A stretch of DNA of 64,000 nucleotides. Origin: DATLGB01 sp038232275. GTDB lineage: Bacteria > Actinomycetota > Thermoleophilia > Solirubrobacterales > Solirubrobacteraceae. The position numbers and the translations under genes were made by a program. Shown here in pieces: positions 1 to 8,885 of the stretch (within the stretch, counting starts at the first letter, position 1; every line of letters starts with the position of its first letter). Location of the stretch: contig JBBSIC010000001.1 of the NCBI GenBank assembly GCA_038232275.1, positions 76,334 to 140,333 of the forward strand, read 5' to 3'. The notes beneath the pieces are model-generated. The model did no database searches, was not told where the DNA came from, and saw only the letters and a list, made by a program, of their open reading frames with translations.

Positions 1-1
1 C

Positions 2-1066
2 GAGCTGATCCGGGCGCTGAAGGTCGTCGAGCCGGACACGCGCATCACCGCCTGGGTCGGGCAGGGCGCGCCCGCGGGGCTCGACTGGCCGGTCGACGAG
101 TGGGTCCGGCTGCCGGTGCGCTCGACGGGCTCGCCCGTCCACGTGGTGGTCGAGCTGTTCGCGCTCGGGCTCGACGCGCGCCGGCGCGGCGTCGACCTCG
201 TGCACGGGCTCGCCTACGCCTCGCCGGTGCTCGCGCCGGGGGTGGCGACGCTCGTGACGATCCTCGATTTAACTTGGCACCACCACCCCGAGGCGGCGAC
301 GTGGCTGGCACGGCGGATGTTCGGGCTGCTCTCGCCGCTGTGCGGGCGCGCCGCGGACCGCGTCGTCGCGATCTCCGAGACCGTCAAGGGCGACCTGATC
401 GCGACCCTCGGCCTCGACGCCGGCAAGATCGAGGTGACGCCGCTGGGCGTGGCCGATCGGCCGCGCGCCGAGCCGGCCGCGGAGGGCGAGCTGCGCGCGC
501 GGCTCGGCCTTCCCGGTGACGCGGCGGTCCTGCTCAGCGTCGCCCAGATGTCCGCGCACAAGAACCTGCTGGCGCTGATCGAGGCGCTGCCGCGGCTGGC
601 CGACGCGCGCGCCGTCGTCGTCGTCCCCGGCCGGCGCACCGCCTACAGCGACGCGCTGCTCGAGCGCGCGCGGGCGCTGGGGGTCGGCGACCGCCTCGTG
701 CTCCCGGGCTTCGTCGACGACGCGACGCTCGAAGGGCTCTACGCGCTCGCGCAGGCCTTCGTCCTGCCGTCGCTGCTCGAGGGCTTCGGGCTCCCGGTGC
801 TCGAGGCGATGCGCCGCGGCGTGCCGGTGGCGTGCAGCGACGCGTCGGCGCTGCCGGAGGTCGCGGGCGGTGCCGCGCTGCTCTTCGACCCGCGCTCGCC
901 GGACGCGATCGCCACCGCCTGCGACCGGCTGCTCGGCGACGCCGCGCTGCGCGGCGACCTGGCCGCCCGAGGCCGCGCCCGCGCGGCGCAGCTGACGGGG
1001 GAGGACACCGCGCGAGCGACGCTGCGCGCCTACCGGCGGGCGATCGCGTCGCGGGTGGTCGGCTGA
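2..1066 (+). CDS. GT4 glycosyltransferase, 5'-truncated by window edge
   Basis: The reading frame is open from the first bases, so the N-terminus lies outside the window; 354 residues are visible. The fold is GT-B family 4: a 'SVAQMSAHKNL' segment near visible residue 180 opens the C-terminal nucleotide-sugar domain, and the 'LLEGFGLPVLEA' motif near 258-270 holds the two family glutamates (EX7E). Such enzymes move a sugar from a nucleotide donor to a lipid-linked glycan at the inner membrane face. The stop overlaps the next start (TGATG), so it is coupled to another GT4 of similar sequence, probably a tandem paralogue. Donor and acceptor cannot be told. Confidence 0.9.
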   Translation, partial: ELIRALKVVEPDTRITAWVGQGAPAGLDWPVDEWVRLPVRSTGSPVHVVVELFALGLDARRRGVDLVHGLAYASPVLAPGVATLVTILDLTWHHHPEAATWLARRMFGLLSPLCGRAADRVVAISETVKGDLIATLGLDAGKIEVTPLGVADRPRAEPAAEGELRARLGLPGDAAVLLSVAQMSAHKNLLALIEALPRLADARAVVVVPGRRTAYSDALLERARALGVGDRLVLPGFVDDATLEGLYALAQAFVLPSLLEGFGLPVLEAMRRGVPVACSDASALPEVAGGAALLFDPRSPDAIATACDRLLGDAALRGDLAARGRARAAQLTGEDTARATLRAYRRAIASRVVG

Positions 1067-2178
1067 TGCACGTCGGCCTGAACCTGATCTTCCTCGTGCC
1101 GGGCGAGACCGGCGGGATGGAGGTCGCCGCGCGGAGCCTGATCCCGGCGCTGCGCGACGCCGCGCCCGCCGCGCGCTTCACCGCCTTCGTCAGCCGCGAG
1201 GCCGCGCACGAGGACTTCGGCATCGACCAAGTCGTCGTGCCCGTCAGGGCGACGAGCCGCGCGCAGTGGGTCCGCGGCGAGCAGGTCTACCTGCCGCGGC
1301 TCGCGCGCCGGGCGGGCTGCGACATCGTGCACTCGCTGGGCTCCACGGCGCCCGCCCACGGCGCCTTCAAGCGCGTCACCACGATCAACGACCTCAGCTA
1401 CCTGGTCGTGCCCGAGGCGCACTTCGGCCTGCGCGCCCTCGGCATGCGGGTGCTGGTGCCGCTCGCTGCGCGGCGGTCGCATCGGCTGGTGGCCATCTCG
1501 CAGGCGACGCGCGACGACCTCGTCACGCGGCTGGGCATCGCGCCGGAGAAGATCGACATCGTCCCGCTCGGCCTGGGGCAGCTCGCGACGGCGGCGCCCA
1601 CGCCGGAGGCCGCGCTGCGCGCGCGGCTGGAGCTGGGCGACCGCCCGGTGGTGCTGACCCTGAGCGCCAAGCGCCCGCACAAGAACCTCGCCGGCCTGCT
1701 CGACGCGCTCGCGCTCATCCCGCGCGAGCGCCGGCCGGTCGCGGTCCTGCCCGGCTACGCGACGCCCCACGAGGCCGAGCTGCGCGCGCAGGCGACGCGG
1801 CTGGGCCTCGACGATGACGCGCGCTGGCTGGGCTGGACGAGCGCCGAGGACCTCGAGGGCCTGTTCGCGCTCAGCCGCGCCTTCGTGTTCCCGTCGCTGT
1901 ACGAGGGCTTCGGGCTGCCGGTGCTCGAGGCGATGGCGCGCGGCGTGCCCGTCGCGACCGCGGACCGCGCGTCCCTGCCCGAGGTCGCCGGCGACGCGGC
2001 GCTGCTGTTCGACCCCACCGACCCGGCGGCGATCGCGGCGGCGATCGAGACGCTGCTCGGCGACCGCGAGCGCGCCGCGCAGCTCGTCGCCGCCGGCCGC
2101 GAGCAGGTCAAGCGCTTCACCTGGCAGCGCAGCGCGCAGCTGGTGCTCGCGACCTACGCGCGCGTGCTCTCGGCGTAG
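1066..2178 (+). CDS. GT4 glycosyltransferase
   Basis: A complete 370-residue GT4 enzyme. The ATG shares its A with the TGA of the upstream GT, indicating translational coupling. The N-terminal 'VPGETGGMEV' glycine loop, the 'SAKRPHKNL' segment near residues 199-207 and 'SLYEGFGLPVLEAMARGVP' near 277-295 are standard for mannosyl/rhamnosyltransferases of this family. It resembles its upstream neighbour along its whole length, which suggests duplication. Its 3' end overlaps the convergent GT gene by 25 bp. Confidence 0.92.
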   Translation: MHVGLNLIFLVPGETGGMEVAARSLIPALRDAAPAARFTAFVSREAAHEDFGIDQVVVPVRATSRAQWVRGEQVYLPRLARRAGCDIVHSLGSTAPAHGAFKRVTTINDLSYLVVPEAHFGLRALGMRVLVPLAARRSHRLVAISQATRDDLVTRLGIAPEKIDIVPLGLGQLATAAPTPEAALRARLELGDRPVVLTLSAKRPHKNLAGLLDALALIPRERRPVAVLPGYATPHEAELRAQATRLGLDDDARWLGWTSAEDLEGLFALSRAFVFPSLYEGFGLPVLEAMARGVPVATADRASLPEVAGDAALLFDPTDPAAIAAAIETLLGDRERAAQLVAAGREQVKRFTWQRSAQLVLATYARVLSA

Positions 2179-3299
2179 GTCGCGACGACGACATCGAGCG
2201 AGGCGTCGACCGACAGCCGCCGGGCGTTGCGGGCGAACCAGTCCGCGGTCGACTGCCGCAGCGCAGGGCCGGCCGCGTGCACGCGGACGATCGCGTCGGC
2301 GAGGTCCTCGGGGGCGTCCGAGCGGGCGATCACGCCGTTGACGCCGTCCTGCACGAGCTCGACCGCCGCGTTGTCCGGATGGTCGACGAGCACGGTCGGG
2401 ACGCCCAGCGCCGCCGCCTCCACGACGACGAGCCCGTAGCCCTCGCGGCGCGACGGATGCAGCAGGCACAGGGCGCGGGCCATCGCCGCCTCGAGCGCCT
2501 CGTGCCCGACGAAGCCGGGCGCCGCGATCGCGTCCTCGCCGGCGATCGCCACCAGCACGCGGGCGCGCTCGGGGCCGTCGCCGAAGATCGTGCCGCGCAG
2601 CTGCGGCAGCCGCAGCCGCGCCGCGGCGATGGCGGCGGCGGCGGCGGGCGCGGCCTTCTCCGGGATGTGGCGCCCCGCGAAGACGACGACGGGCTCGGCG
2701 GGCAGCGGGCCGCGCGGCTCGAGCGCTCCCGCGTACAGGCCCGCCAGCAGCGTGACCTCGCCGTTGAGGCGCTCGGCGCGCAGCCGCGCGGCGGTCATGC
2801 GCGCGAACGTGAAGGCGTGCTGGCGCACGCGCAAGCAGCGCTTCTGGACGGCCCAGCCGACCCGGCCGCCGATGTCGCCGAGGTAGGCGCGCCAGTAATC
2901 CCGGCTCCAGAACTCGATCCAGTCGACCACGAGCCCGTAGCGCCCGGCGGGCCGCGCGAGCGCCAGGGCAAGCAGCGAGAAGTACGGGAACGACGCGGTG
3001 TGGACGACGTCATAGTCGCGGCCGTGGCGCAGCGCGTGCCAGAGCACGCCCGCGCCGAAGACCAGCGGCGGCAACACGCGCCGCTGGCCGGGGCCGGAGT
3101 ACAGCGCCATGCGCGGACCGGCGGCGACGACGCGCACGCCCGGGAGGTCGGCCGACTCGCCGCGATCCCACTGGCGCAGCGTCAGGTAGGTCACCGCGTG
3201 CCCCTCAGCCGCCAGCCGCAGCGCGAGGGTGCGATACCAGCGCTCCGCGCCGCCGACGGTGTGCGGGAACAGGCAGTCGTAGACGAGGCAGATGCGCAC
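2154..3299 (-). CDS. GT4 glycosyltransferase
   Basis: A 381-residue GT4 family protein. The N-terminus carries 'PHTVGGAERW', the donor-side glycine-rich loop, and the C-terminal domain has 'FGDGPER' and 'SRREGYGLVVVEAAALGVP', the EX7E glutamates. The GTG at 3299 is chosen because GAGGAG lies about 9 nt upstream and the protein begins with the expected hydrophobic beta-strand. It lies 17 nt downstream of the methyltransferase gene and is probably co-transcribed with it, so both may act on the same glycan. It overlaps the convergent GT by 25 bp. Confidence 0.9.
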   Translation of the reverse strand: MRICLVYDCLFPHTVGGAERWYRTLALRLAAEGHAVTYLTLRQWDRGESADLPGVRVVAAGPRMALYSGPGQRRVLPPLVFGAGVLWHALRHGRDYDVVHTASFPYFSLLALALARPAGRYGLVVDWIEFWSRDYWRAYLGDIGGRVGWAVQKRCLRVRQHAFTFARMTAARLRAERLNGEVTLLAGLYAGALEPRGPLPAEPVVVFAGRHIPEKAAPAAAAAIAAARLRLPQLRGTIFGDGPERARVLVAIAGEDAIAAPGFVGHEALEAAMARALCLLHPSRREGYGLVVVEAAALGVPTVLVDHPDNAAVELVQDGVNGVIARSDAPEDLADAIVRVHAAGPALRQSTADWFARNARRLSVDASLDVVVATYAESTRA

Positions 3300-3316
3300 G
3301 CGCGGCGGGCTCCTCG

Positions 3317-4294
3317 TCAGGGCCGGCTCGCCAGGACGACGAGCTCCTCGGAGCGCCGGACGTCGCGCTGGCCGGCGAGGTCGGCTCGCAGCGCCTGCAG
3401 GCGCGCGCGCCGGCCCGTGAGGCCCGAGGCCGCGAAGTCCGTCAGCGCGGGGAAGGCCGGCCGCTGCACCTCGACCCGCGTGAAGCCCGCCGCGGCGAGC
3501 GCCCGCGCAAGCGCCGGGGCGTCGAAGAGGACGAGGTGGCGCGGCGGGTCCAGGCCGCGCCAGCGATCCCCGAGCAGGCGGTGGCGGTCGGCGCCCAGAT
3601 TCGGCGTGGCGACCCAGAGCACGCCGGACGGGCGCAGCAGGTCCAGGCACCAGCCGAGCAGGGCGATCGGGTCCGGGACGTGCTCGATCACGTGCGACAC
3701 CGTGATGGCGTCGTAGCTGCTGGGCTCGCGCAGCGCGAGCGCCTGGATCGGCTCGGCGGTGACCTCGAGCCCGGCCGCGCGGCCGGCCGCGACGGCGGCG
3801 AGGTCGACGTCGATGCCGATCGCCCGCCAGCCGACGGCCGCGGCGTCGGCCAGAAAGTGCCCGTTGCCGCAGCCCACGTCGAGCAGCCGCTCGCCGGCGG
3901 GCAGCGACCGCACGCCGCGGTCCACCCAGGCGGCGACGGGCGGGATCAGGCCCAGCATCCGTCCCCCCACGGGCGAGGCCGGCCGCAGCGCGTAGCCCAG
4001 GTGCCGGTTGAGGCGCCCGTTGCGCGCCGCTCGCCGCAGCCGCCCCGCACGGCCGGCGGCCGGGCTTGGCAGGGTCGGCGGCGCGTGCGTGGAGTAGGTG
4101 GCGTACAGCGCCGGAAGGGCCTCGTCGGTGGGCCGCGGATCGAGCCGCGCCGCGCCGCAGCCCGCGCACAGCACGAGCCGCCAGCGGCCCTCGACGACCT
4201 CGAAGACGTGGTCGACCAGGCCGTCGTGCAGCACGCCGGCCGACGGGTCGGCGCATACCGGGCACTGCGGGACCGGGACGGTTGGCACGGGCAT
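3317..4294 (-). CDS. zinc-knuckle class I SAM methyltransferase
   Basis: 325 residues. The N-terminus has two CxxC pairs (CPVC near 10-13, CAGC near 43-46), the zinc ribbon found in sugar C-/O-methyltransferases of surface polysaccharide loci. Motif I of the Rossmann fold is 'LLDVGCGNGHFL' (about residues 139-150), followed by 'VSHVIEHVPDP' typical of methyltransferase type 12. It probably methylates a nucleotide sugar or the growing glycan. The start is uncertain: ATG 4294 is used, ATG 4315 and GTG 4288 are possible. It is divergent from the GT2 at 4320. Confidence 0.85.
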   Translation of the reverse strand: MPVPTVPVPQCPVCADPSAGVLHDGLVDHVFEVVEGRWRLVLCAGCGAARLDPRPTDEALPALYATYSTHAPPTLPSPAAGRAGRLRRAARNGRLNRHLGYALRPASPVGGRMLGLIPPVAAWVDRGVRSLPAGERLLDVGCGNGHFLADAAAVGWRAIGIDVDLAAVAAGRAAGLEVTAEPIQALALREPSSYDAITVSHVIEHVPDPIALLGWCLDLLRPSGVLWVATPNLGADRHRLLGDRWRGLDPPRHLVLFDAPALARALAAAGFTRVEVQRPAFPALTDFAASGLTGRRARLQALRADLAGQRDVRRSEELVVLASRP

Positions 4295-4298
4295 GCAA

Positions 4299-4308
4299 GC
4301 CGTACCCT
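4299..4308. promoter_or_regulatory. candidate bidirectional -10 (shared TA)
   Basis: The 10-mer gccgTAccct contains TACCCT on the plus strand and TACGGC on the minus strand, sharing one TA. It lies in the 25-bp gap between the divergent start codons at 4294 and 4320. The plus hexamer is close to TANNNT; the minus one lacks the final T. It leaves room only for very short or absent leaders. Confidence 0.45.
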
Positions 4309-4319
4309 TGCGCATCGCC

Positions 4320-5210
4320 GTGGCCGACTTCGCCGTCGTCATCGTCAACCACCGCTCGGCCGAGCTCACCGAGCGCTGCGCCGCGGCCGCCGCCGCCGAC
4401 GGGCCGGCCGAGCTGCTGGTGGTCGACAACGCGTCGGGGGACGGCTCCGTGGACGCCCTGCGCGGCGCCGGGCTCGACGTGCTCGCGCGCGCCGTCAACG
4501 ACGGCTTCGCGTCCGGCGTCAACGCCGGCTTCACGGCGACGCGCGCGCCCGTCGTCGTGCTGCTCAATCCCGACACCGAGCCGGCGCCCGGCGCCCTGGG
4601 CGCGCTCGTCGGCCATCTCGCGCGCACCCCGCGCGCCGGCATCGCCGCGCCGCGGCTGCGCAACGCGGACGGCACGCCGCAGCCCAATGCCTACCGCTAT
4701 GCGCCGGGCCGCGCGACGCTGCTCGCCGAGCTGTGCGTCCCGGCCGGCCTCGTGCTCGAGCGCCTCCCCGCGCTCGACCGCTACCGCCTGCCCGCCGCCG
4801 GCTGGCGCGCCGGGGCGCAGGTCGCCCACGTCACCGGCGCGGCGCTCGCCGTCCGCCGCGCCGCCTACGACGCGGCCGGGCCGCTCGACGAGGGCTTCTT
4901 CCTGTACCTCGAGGAGACCGAGTGGCAGCAGCGCGTGCGCCGCACGGGCTTTACGATCGAGCTCGTCCCCGACGCCGAGGTCGCTCACCTGATCCGCGGC
5001 GGCGGCGAAGCGGCGCTGGCGCCGTCGCCGCACTTCCTCGCCTCGACGCGGCGCTACCTCGCGCTGCGCGGGTATTCCCAAGGCGCGACCGACCGCGCGC
5101 TCGCGGCCACGCTCGCGGTCTCCCGCCTCGCGGCCCACGCCTGGGACCGCTGGCCCGGCGCCCAGCACGGCGGCGGGGCGCACGCCCGCGCCTGGGACGG
5201 GCTGCGCTGA
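4320..5210 (+). CDS. GT2 glycosyltransferase (rhamnosyltransferase-like)
   Basis: 296 residues, GT-A fold family 2: an N-terminal 'VIVNHRS' strand, 'VVDNASGDGS' for nucleotide binding, 'LLNPDTEP' as the DXD-like metal site, and 'LDEGFFLYLEETEWQQR', the ED motif with the catalytic base. It resembles WbbL-type rhamnosyltransferases. GTG 4320 was chosen because it lies 11 nt after TACCCT; ATG 4293 in frame would add nine residues and overlap the divergent gene. It acts in the cytoplasm on lipid-linked glycan. Confidence 0.9.
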   Translation: MADFAVVIVNHRSAELTERCAAAAAADGPAELLVVDNASGDGSVDALRGAGLDVLARAVNDGFASGVNAGFTATRAPVVVLLNPDTEPAPGALGALVGHLARTPRAGIAAPRLRNADGTPQPNAYRYAPGRATLLAELCVPAGLVLERLPALDRYRLPAAGWRAGAQVAHVTGAALAVRRAAYDAAGPLDEGFFLYLEETEWQQRVRRTGFTIELVPDAEVAHLIRGGGEAALAPSPHFLASTRRYLALRGYSQGATDRALAATLAVSRLAAHAWDRWPGAQHGGGAHARAWDGLR

Positions 5211-5267
5211 GCCAGCCGCCGGGGCGCTGAGGCTCGGCGGGGTGATCACCGCGACCTCGCGGCGCCC

Positions 5268-7628
5268 TCACGGCAGCGTCTCCAGCCAGTCGTAGCTGCG
5301 CCCGTCGCACAACCGCTGCGGGGCCGAGGCGGGGACGCGGACGATCGGGCGGGGCGCCTCGTCGGTCATCGCGAGGGGGCCGAGCGGGAACTGGTCGGCG
5401 TCGCCGCCGCGGCCGGGCAGCAGGCCGCGCGCGTAGGAGAGCGTGATCGCGTGCGGCCCGGCAGGCAGGCGGCGGGCACCGAAGCGCAGCCACCCGACGC
5501 TCGCGTCGAGCTGGTGGCGGTAGCTGCCGACGGGGTGCCCGTCGACGCGCACCGTCAGGCGGCCGAGCGTCATGCCTCCGACCCAGACCCGCCAGCGGCC
5601 CGCGCGCGGGAGGGTGACGATCCGGCCCGCGGTGCCGTCGGCCACCGGGCGGATGCCGGTCGCCGTGCGCCAGGCGGCCGGGACGCTGCCGGTGTCGAGG
5701 CCGACCACGATCGGGTTGGCGCGGGGGACGGCGGCCAGCGTGTGGACGCCCGGCGACCGCGCGTAGCGGCGCACCTGGCTGCACGGCAGCCCGGCCGCGG
5801 GCGCCAGCGGCGTGCCGAGCCCGACGTGTCGCAGCGGGCGCGCCACCTTCGGGTCGCGGATCCAGGCCTCGAAGTAGCGCCCGGCGTACAGCGGCCGATA
5901 GCCGCTCGGCGGGCGGCTGCCGACGGGGGTGCGGCGTCGGACGATCGCCTTGTAGCCGTACACGGCGCGCGGGTCCACCGCGTCGAGCTCGACGGTCGTG
6001 AAGTCCGGGAAGGCCCTGCCCTGGAGGTCGGGGACGGTGTTGACGCGCAGGTCGGTGGCGCCCTCGTCCTGGCCCGGGCCGAGGAAGTAGCGCGTGGCGT
6101 AGCCCTCGTAGTTGAGCACGAGCGTCGGTCCGCGGCCGTCGAGCAGCCGCCCGAGCGCGCGCAGCTCCTTCAGGCTGTCGCGCGGGGCGACGAAGACGTC
6201 GCGCGCCACGAGCCAGCTCGACCACACGCAGCCGGCGACGAGGATGCCCGCGCCCGCCGTCGCGAACGCCGCCCAGCGCCTCGCGCGCAGACCCGTCGCG
6301 ACCAGCGCGGCCGCGGCGACCAGCAGCATGGGCGAGGTGATCGCGAGGACCTTCGCGTCGATCCAGGGCGCGCCGACCGCGAGCGCGGGGATGCCGCCGG
6401 CGACCACGGTCCCGACGAGCGCCGGCAGCGTCCAGGCGCGGCGGCGCACGGCGACGGTCACGCCGCCGGCCGCGGCGGCGAGGCACAGCACGGCGAGGAG
6501 AACGAAGAACCAGTGCGGGTTCACCGGGTCGCGGAAGTCCCCGTCCGGCCACAGCCCCGCGCCCTGCAGCAGCTCGAGCGGCCGGTGCAGCTTGCCGAGG
6601 TCGTCCGCCGCCGTCGGCGCGCCGTTGGCCGTCTGGTCGGCGTTGCGGCCGATCACCGCGAGGGCCGGAACGGCGCTGAGGACAAGCACCGCGGCCGAGC
6701 CCGCCAGCCCCAGCGCCAGGCGCGGGACGGGCGCCTCGCGACGAACGAGCGCGGCGGTCGCCGCGGCGGCGAGGCCGCTGCCCGCCCACACGATCCCGCC
6801 GATCCCGAAGCAGTCCAGCAGCGCCCCGGCGACCAGCCCGGCGAGCAGCAGGCAGCGCGTCCCGCCGCGGACGGCGAGCCCGGCCAACGCCGGGATCAGC
6901 GCGGCCGCGGCGAGTTCCTTGATCGCGCCCCACTGCGCGTAGCCGAGCAGCAGCGACGCCTGCACGCCCACCAGCGCGCAGGCCGCGGCGAGCCCGCGCG
7001 GGCGCACCACCTCGCGGGCGGCCGCGTAGAGGCCGAGCGCGAGGATCGCGCCATACACGGCGATCACGGGCTGGTAGGCGTTGGCGACGTCCTGGCCGGT
7101 CGCCCGCGCCGTCACGCCGACGGGCGTCAAGGCGCCGACCGGGTACCCCTGCGCGAGCCAGTCGCGCAGGTCGAGCTGGAACGTCGAGGGCGGGACCATC
7201 GAGATGTCGCGCCCGTGGTCCATCACGTGGTGGATCAGCCCGAGCCAGATCGCGGAGTCGTCGAGCTTGATGTAGCCGGCGACGGACGCCTGGCCGGAGA
7301 GCACGGACGGCGCGGCGAGGATCGCGTAGGCCGCGAGCGCCGTCACGGCCGCCCACGGCCAGGCGGCGCGCACGCGCGCGTCGCGCCACGGCCGCCGCAC
7401 GGCGAATCCGGCCAGCGCCGCGGCGACGCACAGCGGCGTCGCCAGCGCGGTCGTCGAGCCCGAGATCGTCGTGAGTCCGGCGAGCACGATCAGCAGGGCG
7501 AGGCCGAGGCCGGGCAGCAGCGGCCCGGGGACCCGCGTGCGCGCCGCGGCCTCCGCGAGCAGGCCGAGGCCGGTGCACAGCAGGGCGAGCACGAGTGCAA
7601 CCAAGAGCCAGCCGCCGGCCGGGGTCAT
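5268..7628 (-). CDS. large polytopic membrane protein, GT-C-like
   Basis: 786 residues. The first 500 or so contain about a dozen hydrophobic segments; the last 250 are mostly soluble and look like a beta-rich extracytoplasmic domain. An acidic loop after the early membrane segments ('KLDDSAIWLGLIHHVMDHG') resembles the first periplasmic loop of GT-C glycosyltransferases, where an Asp is catalytic. These enzymes use polyprenyl-phosphate sugars outside the membrane. The divergent DPM1-like GT2 could make such a donor. ATG 7628 follows GGGAGG by 11 nt. GT-C membership is an inference from topology, not from a clear motif. Confidence 0.75.
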   Translation of the reverse strand: MTPAGGWLLVALVLALLCTGLGLLAEAAARTRVPGPLLPGLGLALLIVLAGLTTISGSTTALATPLCVAAALAGFAVRRPWRDARVRAAWPWAAVTALAAYAILAAPSVLSGQASVAGYIKLDDSAIWLGLIHHVMDHGRDISMVPPSTFQLDLRDWLAQGYPVGALTPVGVTARATGQDVANAYQPVIAVYGAILALGLYAAAREVVRPRGLAAACALVGVQASLLLGYAQWGAIKELAAAALIPALAGLAVRGGTRCLLLAGLVAGALLDCFGIGGIVWAGSGLAAAATAALVRREAPVPRLALGLAGSAAVLVLSAVPALAVIGRNADQTANGAPTAADDLGKLHRPLELLQGAGLWPDGDFRDPVNPHWFFVLLAVLCLAAAAGGVTVAVRRRAWTLPALVGTVVAGGIPALAVGAPWIDAKVLAITSPMLLVAAAALVATGLRARRWAAFATAGAGILVAGCVWSSWLVARDVFVAPRDSLKELRALGRLLDGRGPTLVLNYEGYATRYFLGPGQDEGATDLRVNTVPDLQGRAFPDFTTVELDAVDPRAVYGYKAIVRRRTPVGSRPPSGYRPLYAGRYFEAWIRDPKVARPLRHVGLGTPLAPAAGLPCSQVRRYARSPGVHTLAAVPRANPIVVGLDTGSVPAAWRTATGIRPVADGTAGRIVTLPRAGRWRVWVGGMTLGRLTVRVDGHPVGSYRHQLDASVGWLRFGARRLPAGPHAITLSYARGLLPGRGGDADQFPLGPLAMTDEAPRPIVRVPASAPQRLCDGRSYDWLETLP

Positions 7629-7647
7629 CCGGCGCGCATCCTCCCAG

Positions 7648-7657
7648 TCGCTACCAT
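7648..7657. promoter_or_regulatory. candidate bidirectional -10 (shared TA)
   Basis: tcgcTAccat gives TACCAT on plus (toward the GT2 at 7710, leader about 45 nt) and TAGCGA on minus (toward the membrane protein at 7628, about 19 nt upstream, with a GGGAGG ribosome site between). The minus hexamer is a weak match. Confidence 0.35.
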
Positions 7658-7709
7658 CGAGCGCCCCGCAGACGCGCGACTTCCGGCTGTCTCGCGCGTC
7701 TTGACTCTG

Positions 7710-8885
7710 ATGAGCACCGTCGAGCAGCCCGCCGGGAGTTCGGCTCCGGGCCTTACAGCGCCGCCCAAGGTGTCGGTCGTGATCCCGTGCCTCAACGAGG
7801 CCGCGAACATCGAGGAGTGCGTCCGCCGCGCCGGCGCGGCGATCGCCGCCGGGGCCTTCGAGGGCGAGGTCGTCGTCTGCGACAACAACTCCACCGACGG
7901 CAGCGGGGGGCTCGCCGCGGCCGCCGGCGCGCGCGTCGTGCACGAGTCGCGGCCGGGCTACGGCAGCGCCTACCTGGCCGGCTTCGCGGCCGCGCGCGGC
8001 GACTACATCGTCATGGCCGACGCGGACCTGACCTACGACTTCGCCGAGATCCCGCACTTCGTCGCAGAGCTCGACAAGGGCGCCCAGCTGGTCATGGGCG
8101 ACCGCATGGACAACATCCATCCGGGCGCGATGCCGTGGCTACACCGCTACGTCGGCAACCCGATCCTGACCGGCGTCCTGAACGTCTTCTTCAAGACCGG
8201 CGTGCGCGACGCGCACTGCGGCATGCGCGGCTTCCGGCGTGACATCCTGCCGATCCTCGACCTGCGCACCACCGGGATGGAGTTCGCCTCGGAGATGGTC
8301 ATCCGCGCCGCCAAGGAGCAGCTGCGGATCGCCGAGCTCCCGATCGAGTACCACCCGCGCGGCGGGGAGTCCAAGCTCTCGAGCTTCCGCGACGGCTGGC
8401 GCCATCTGCGCTTCCTGCTCGTCCACAGCCCGACGCACCTGTTCATGGTCCCGGGCCTGATCCTCACCGTCCTCGGCGCGCTCGTCTCCGCGACGGTCAT
8501 CCTCCAGATCAACATCCTCGGGCGCGAGTGGAGCATCCACACCATGGTCGGCGGCGCGCTGCTGATGATCATCGGCACGCAGGTCGTCGGCCTCGGCCTG
8601 TGCGCGCACGCCTACGGCACGTACTTCATGGGCGAGAAGGACCCCTGGTTCGACCGCATGCGCAGGCGCTTCCGGCTCGAGCACGGGCTGGCGCTCGGCG
8701 GCGCGGTCATCCTCGCCGGCCTCGCGATGGCCGCCGTGATCGCGGTGAAGTGGATCGACCGCGGGTTCGGCCAGCTGTCCGAGGAGCGCCTCGCCGTCCT
8801 CGGCGCCGCGCTGATCATCATGGGCATCCAGATCTTCTTCTCCGCATTCCTGCTGAGCATCCTCGGCCTGCGCCGGCAGTCCTGA
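7710..8885 (+). CDS. DPM1-like GT2 with C-terminal membrane helices
   Basis: 391 residues. The GT2 domain (about 25-240) shows 'VSVVIPCLNEAANI', 'VCDNNSTDGS' and 'ADADLTYDF', typical of dolichyl/polyprenyl-phosphate mannose or glucose synthases. Two pairs of membrane helices follow (about 245-310 and 325-390). The expected reaction is transfer of a hexose from NDP-sugar to polyprenyl phosphate, giving a donor for extracytoplasmic GT-C enzymes such as the divergent neighbour. ATG 7710 is the first start that keeps the conserved N-terminus. Confidence 0.88.
   Translation: MSTVEQPAGSSAPGLTAPPKVSVVIPCLNEAANIEECVRRAGAAIAAGAFEGEVVVCDNNSTDGSGGLAAAAGARVVHESRPGYGSAYLAGFAAARGDYIVMADADLTYDFAEIPHFVAELDKGAQLVMGDRMDNIHPGAMPWLHRYVGNPILTGVLNVFFKTGVRDAHCGMRGFRRDILPILDLRTTGMEFASEMVIRAAKEQLRIAELPIEYHPRGGESKLSSFRDGWRHLRFLLVHSPTHLFMVPGLILTVLGALVSATVILQINILGREWSIHTMVGGALLMIIGTQVVGLGLCAHAYGTYFMGEKDPWFDRMRRRFRLEHGLALGGAVILAGLAMAAVIAVKWIDRGFGQLSEERLAVLGAALIIMGIQIFFSAFLLSILGLRRQS

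Noticed and set aside
3300..5249. Upstream extension of the 2154-3299 glycosyltransferase frame to over 1,000 codons
   Set aside because: The added sequence is a shadow of two real genes (methyltransferase and GT2) and lacks any recognisable domain; a good GTG with a ribosome site exists at 3299.
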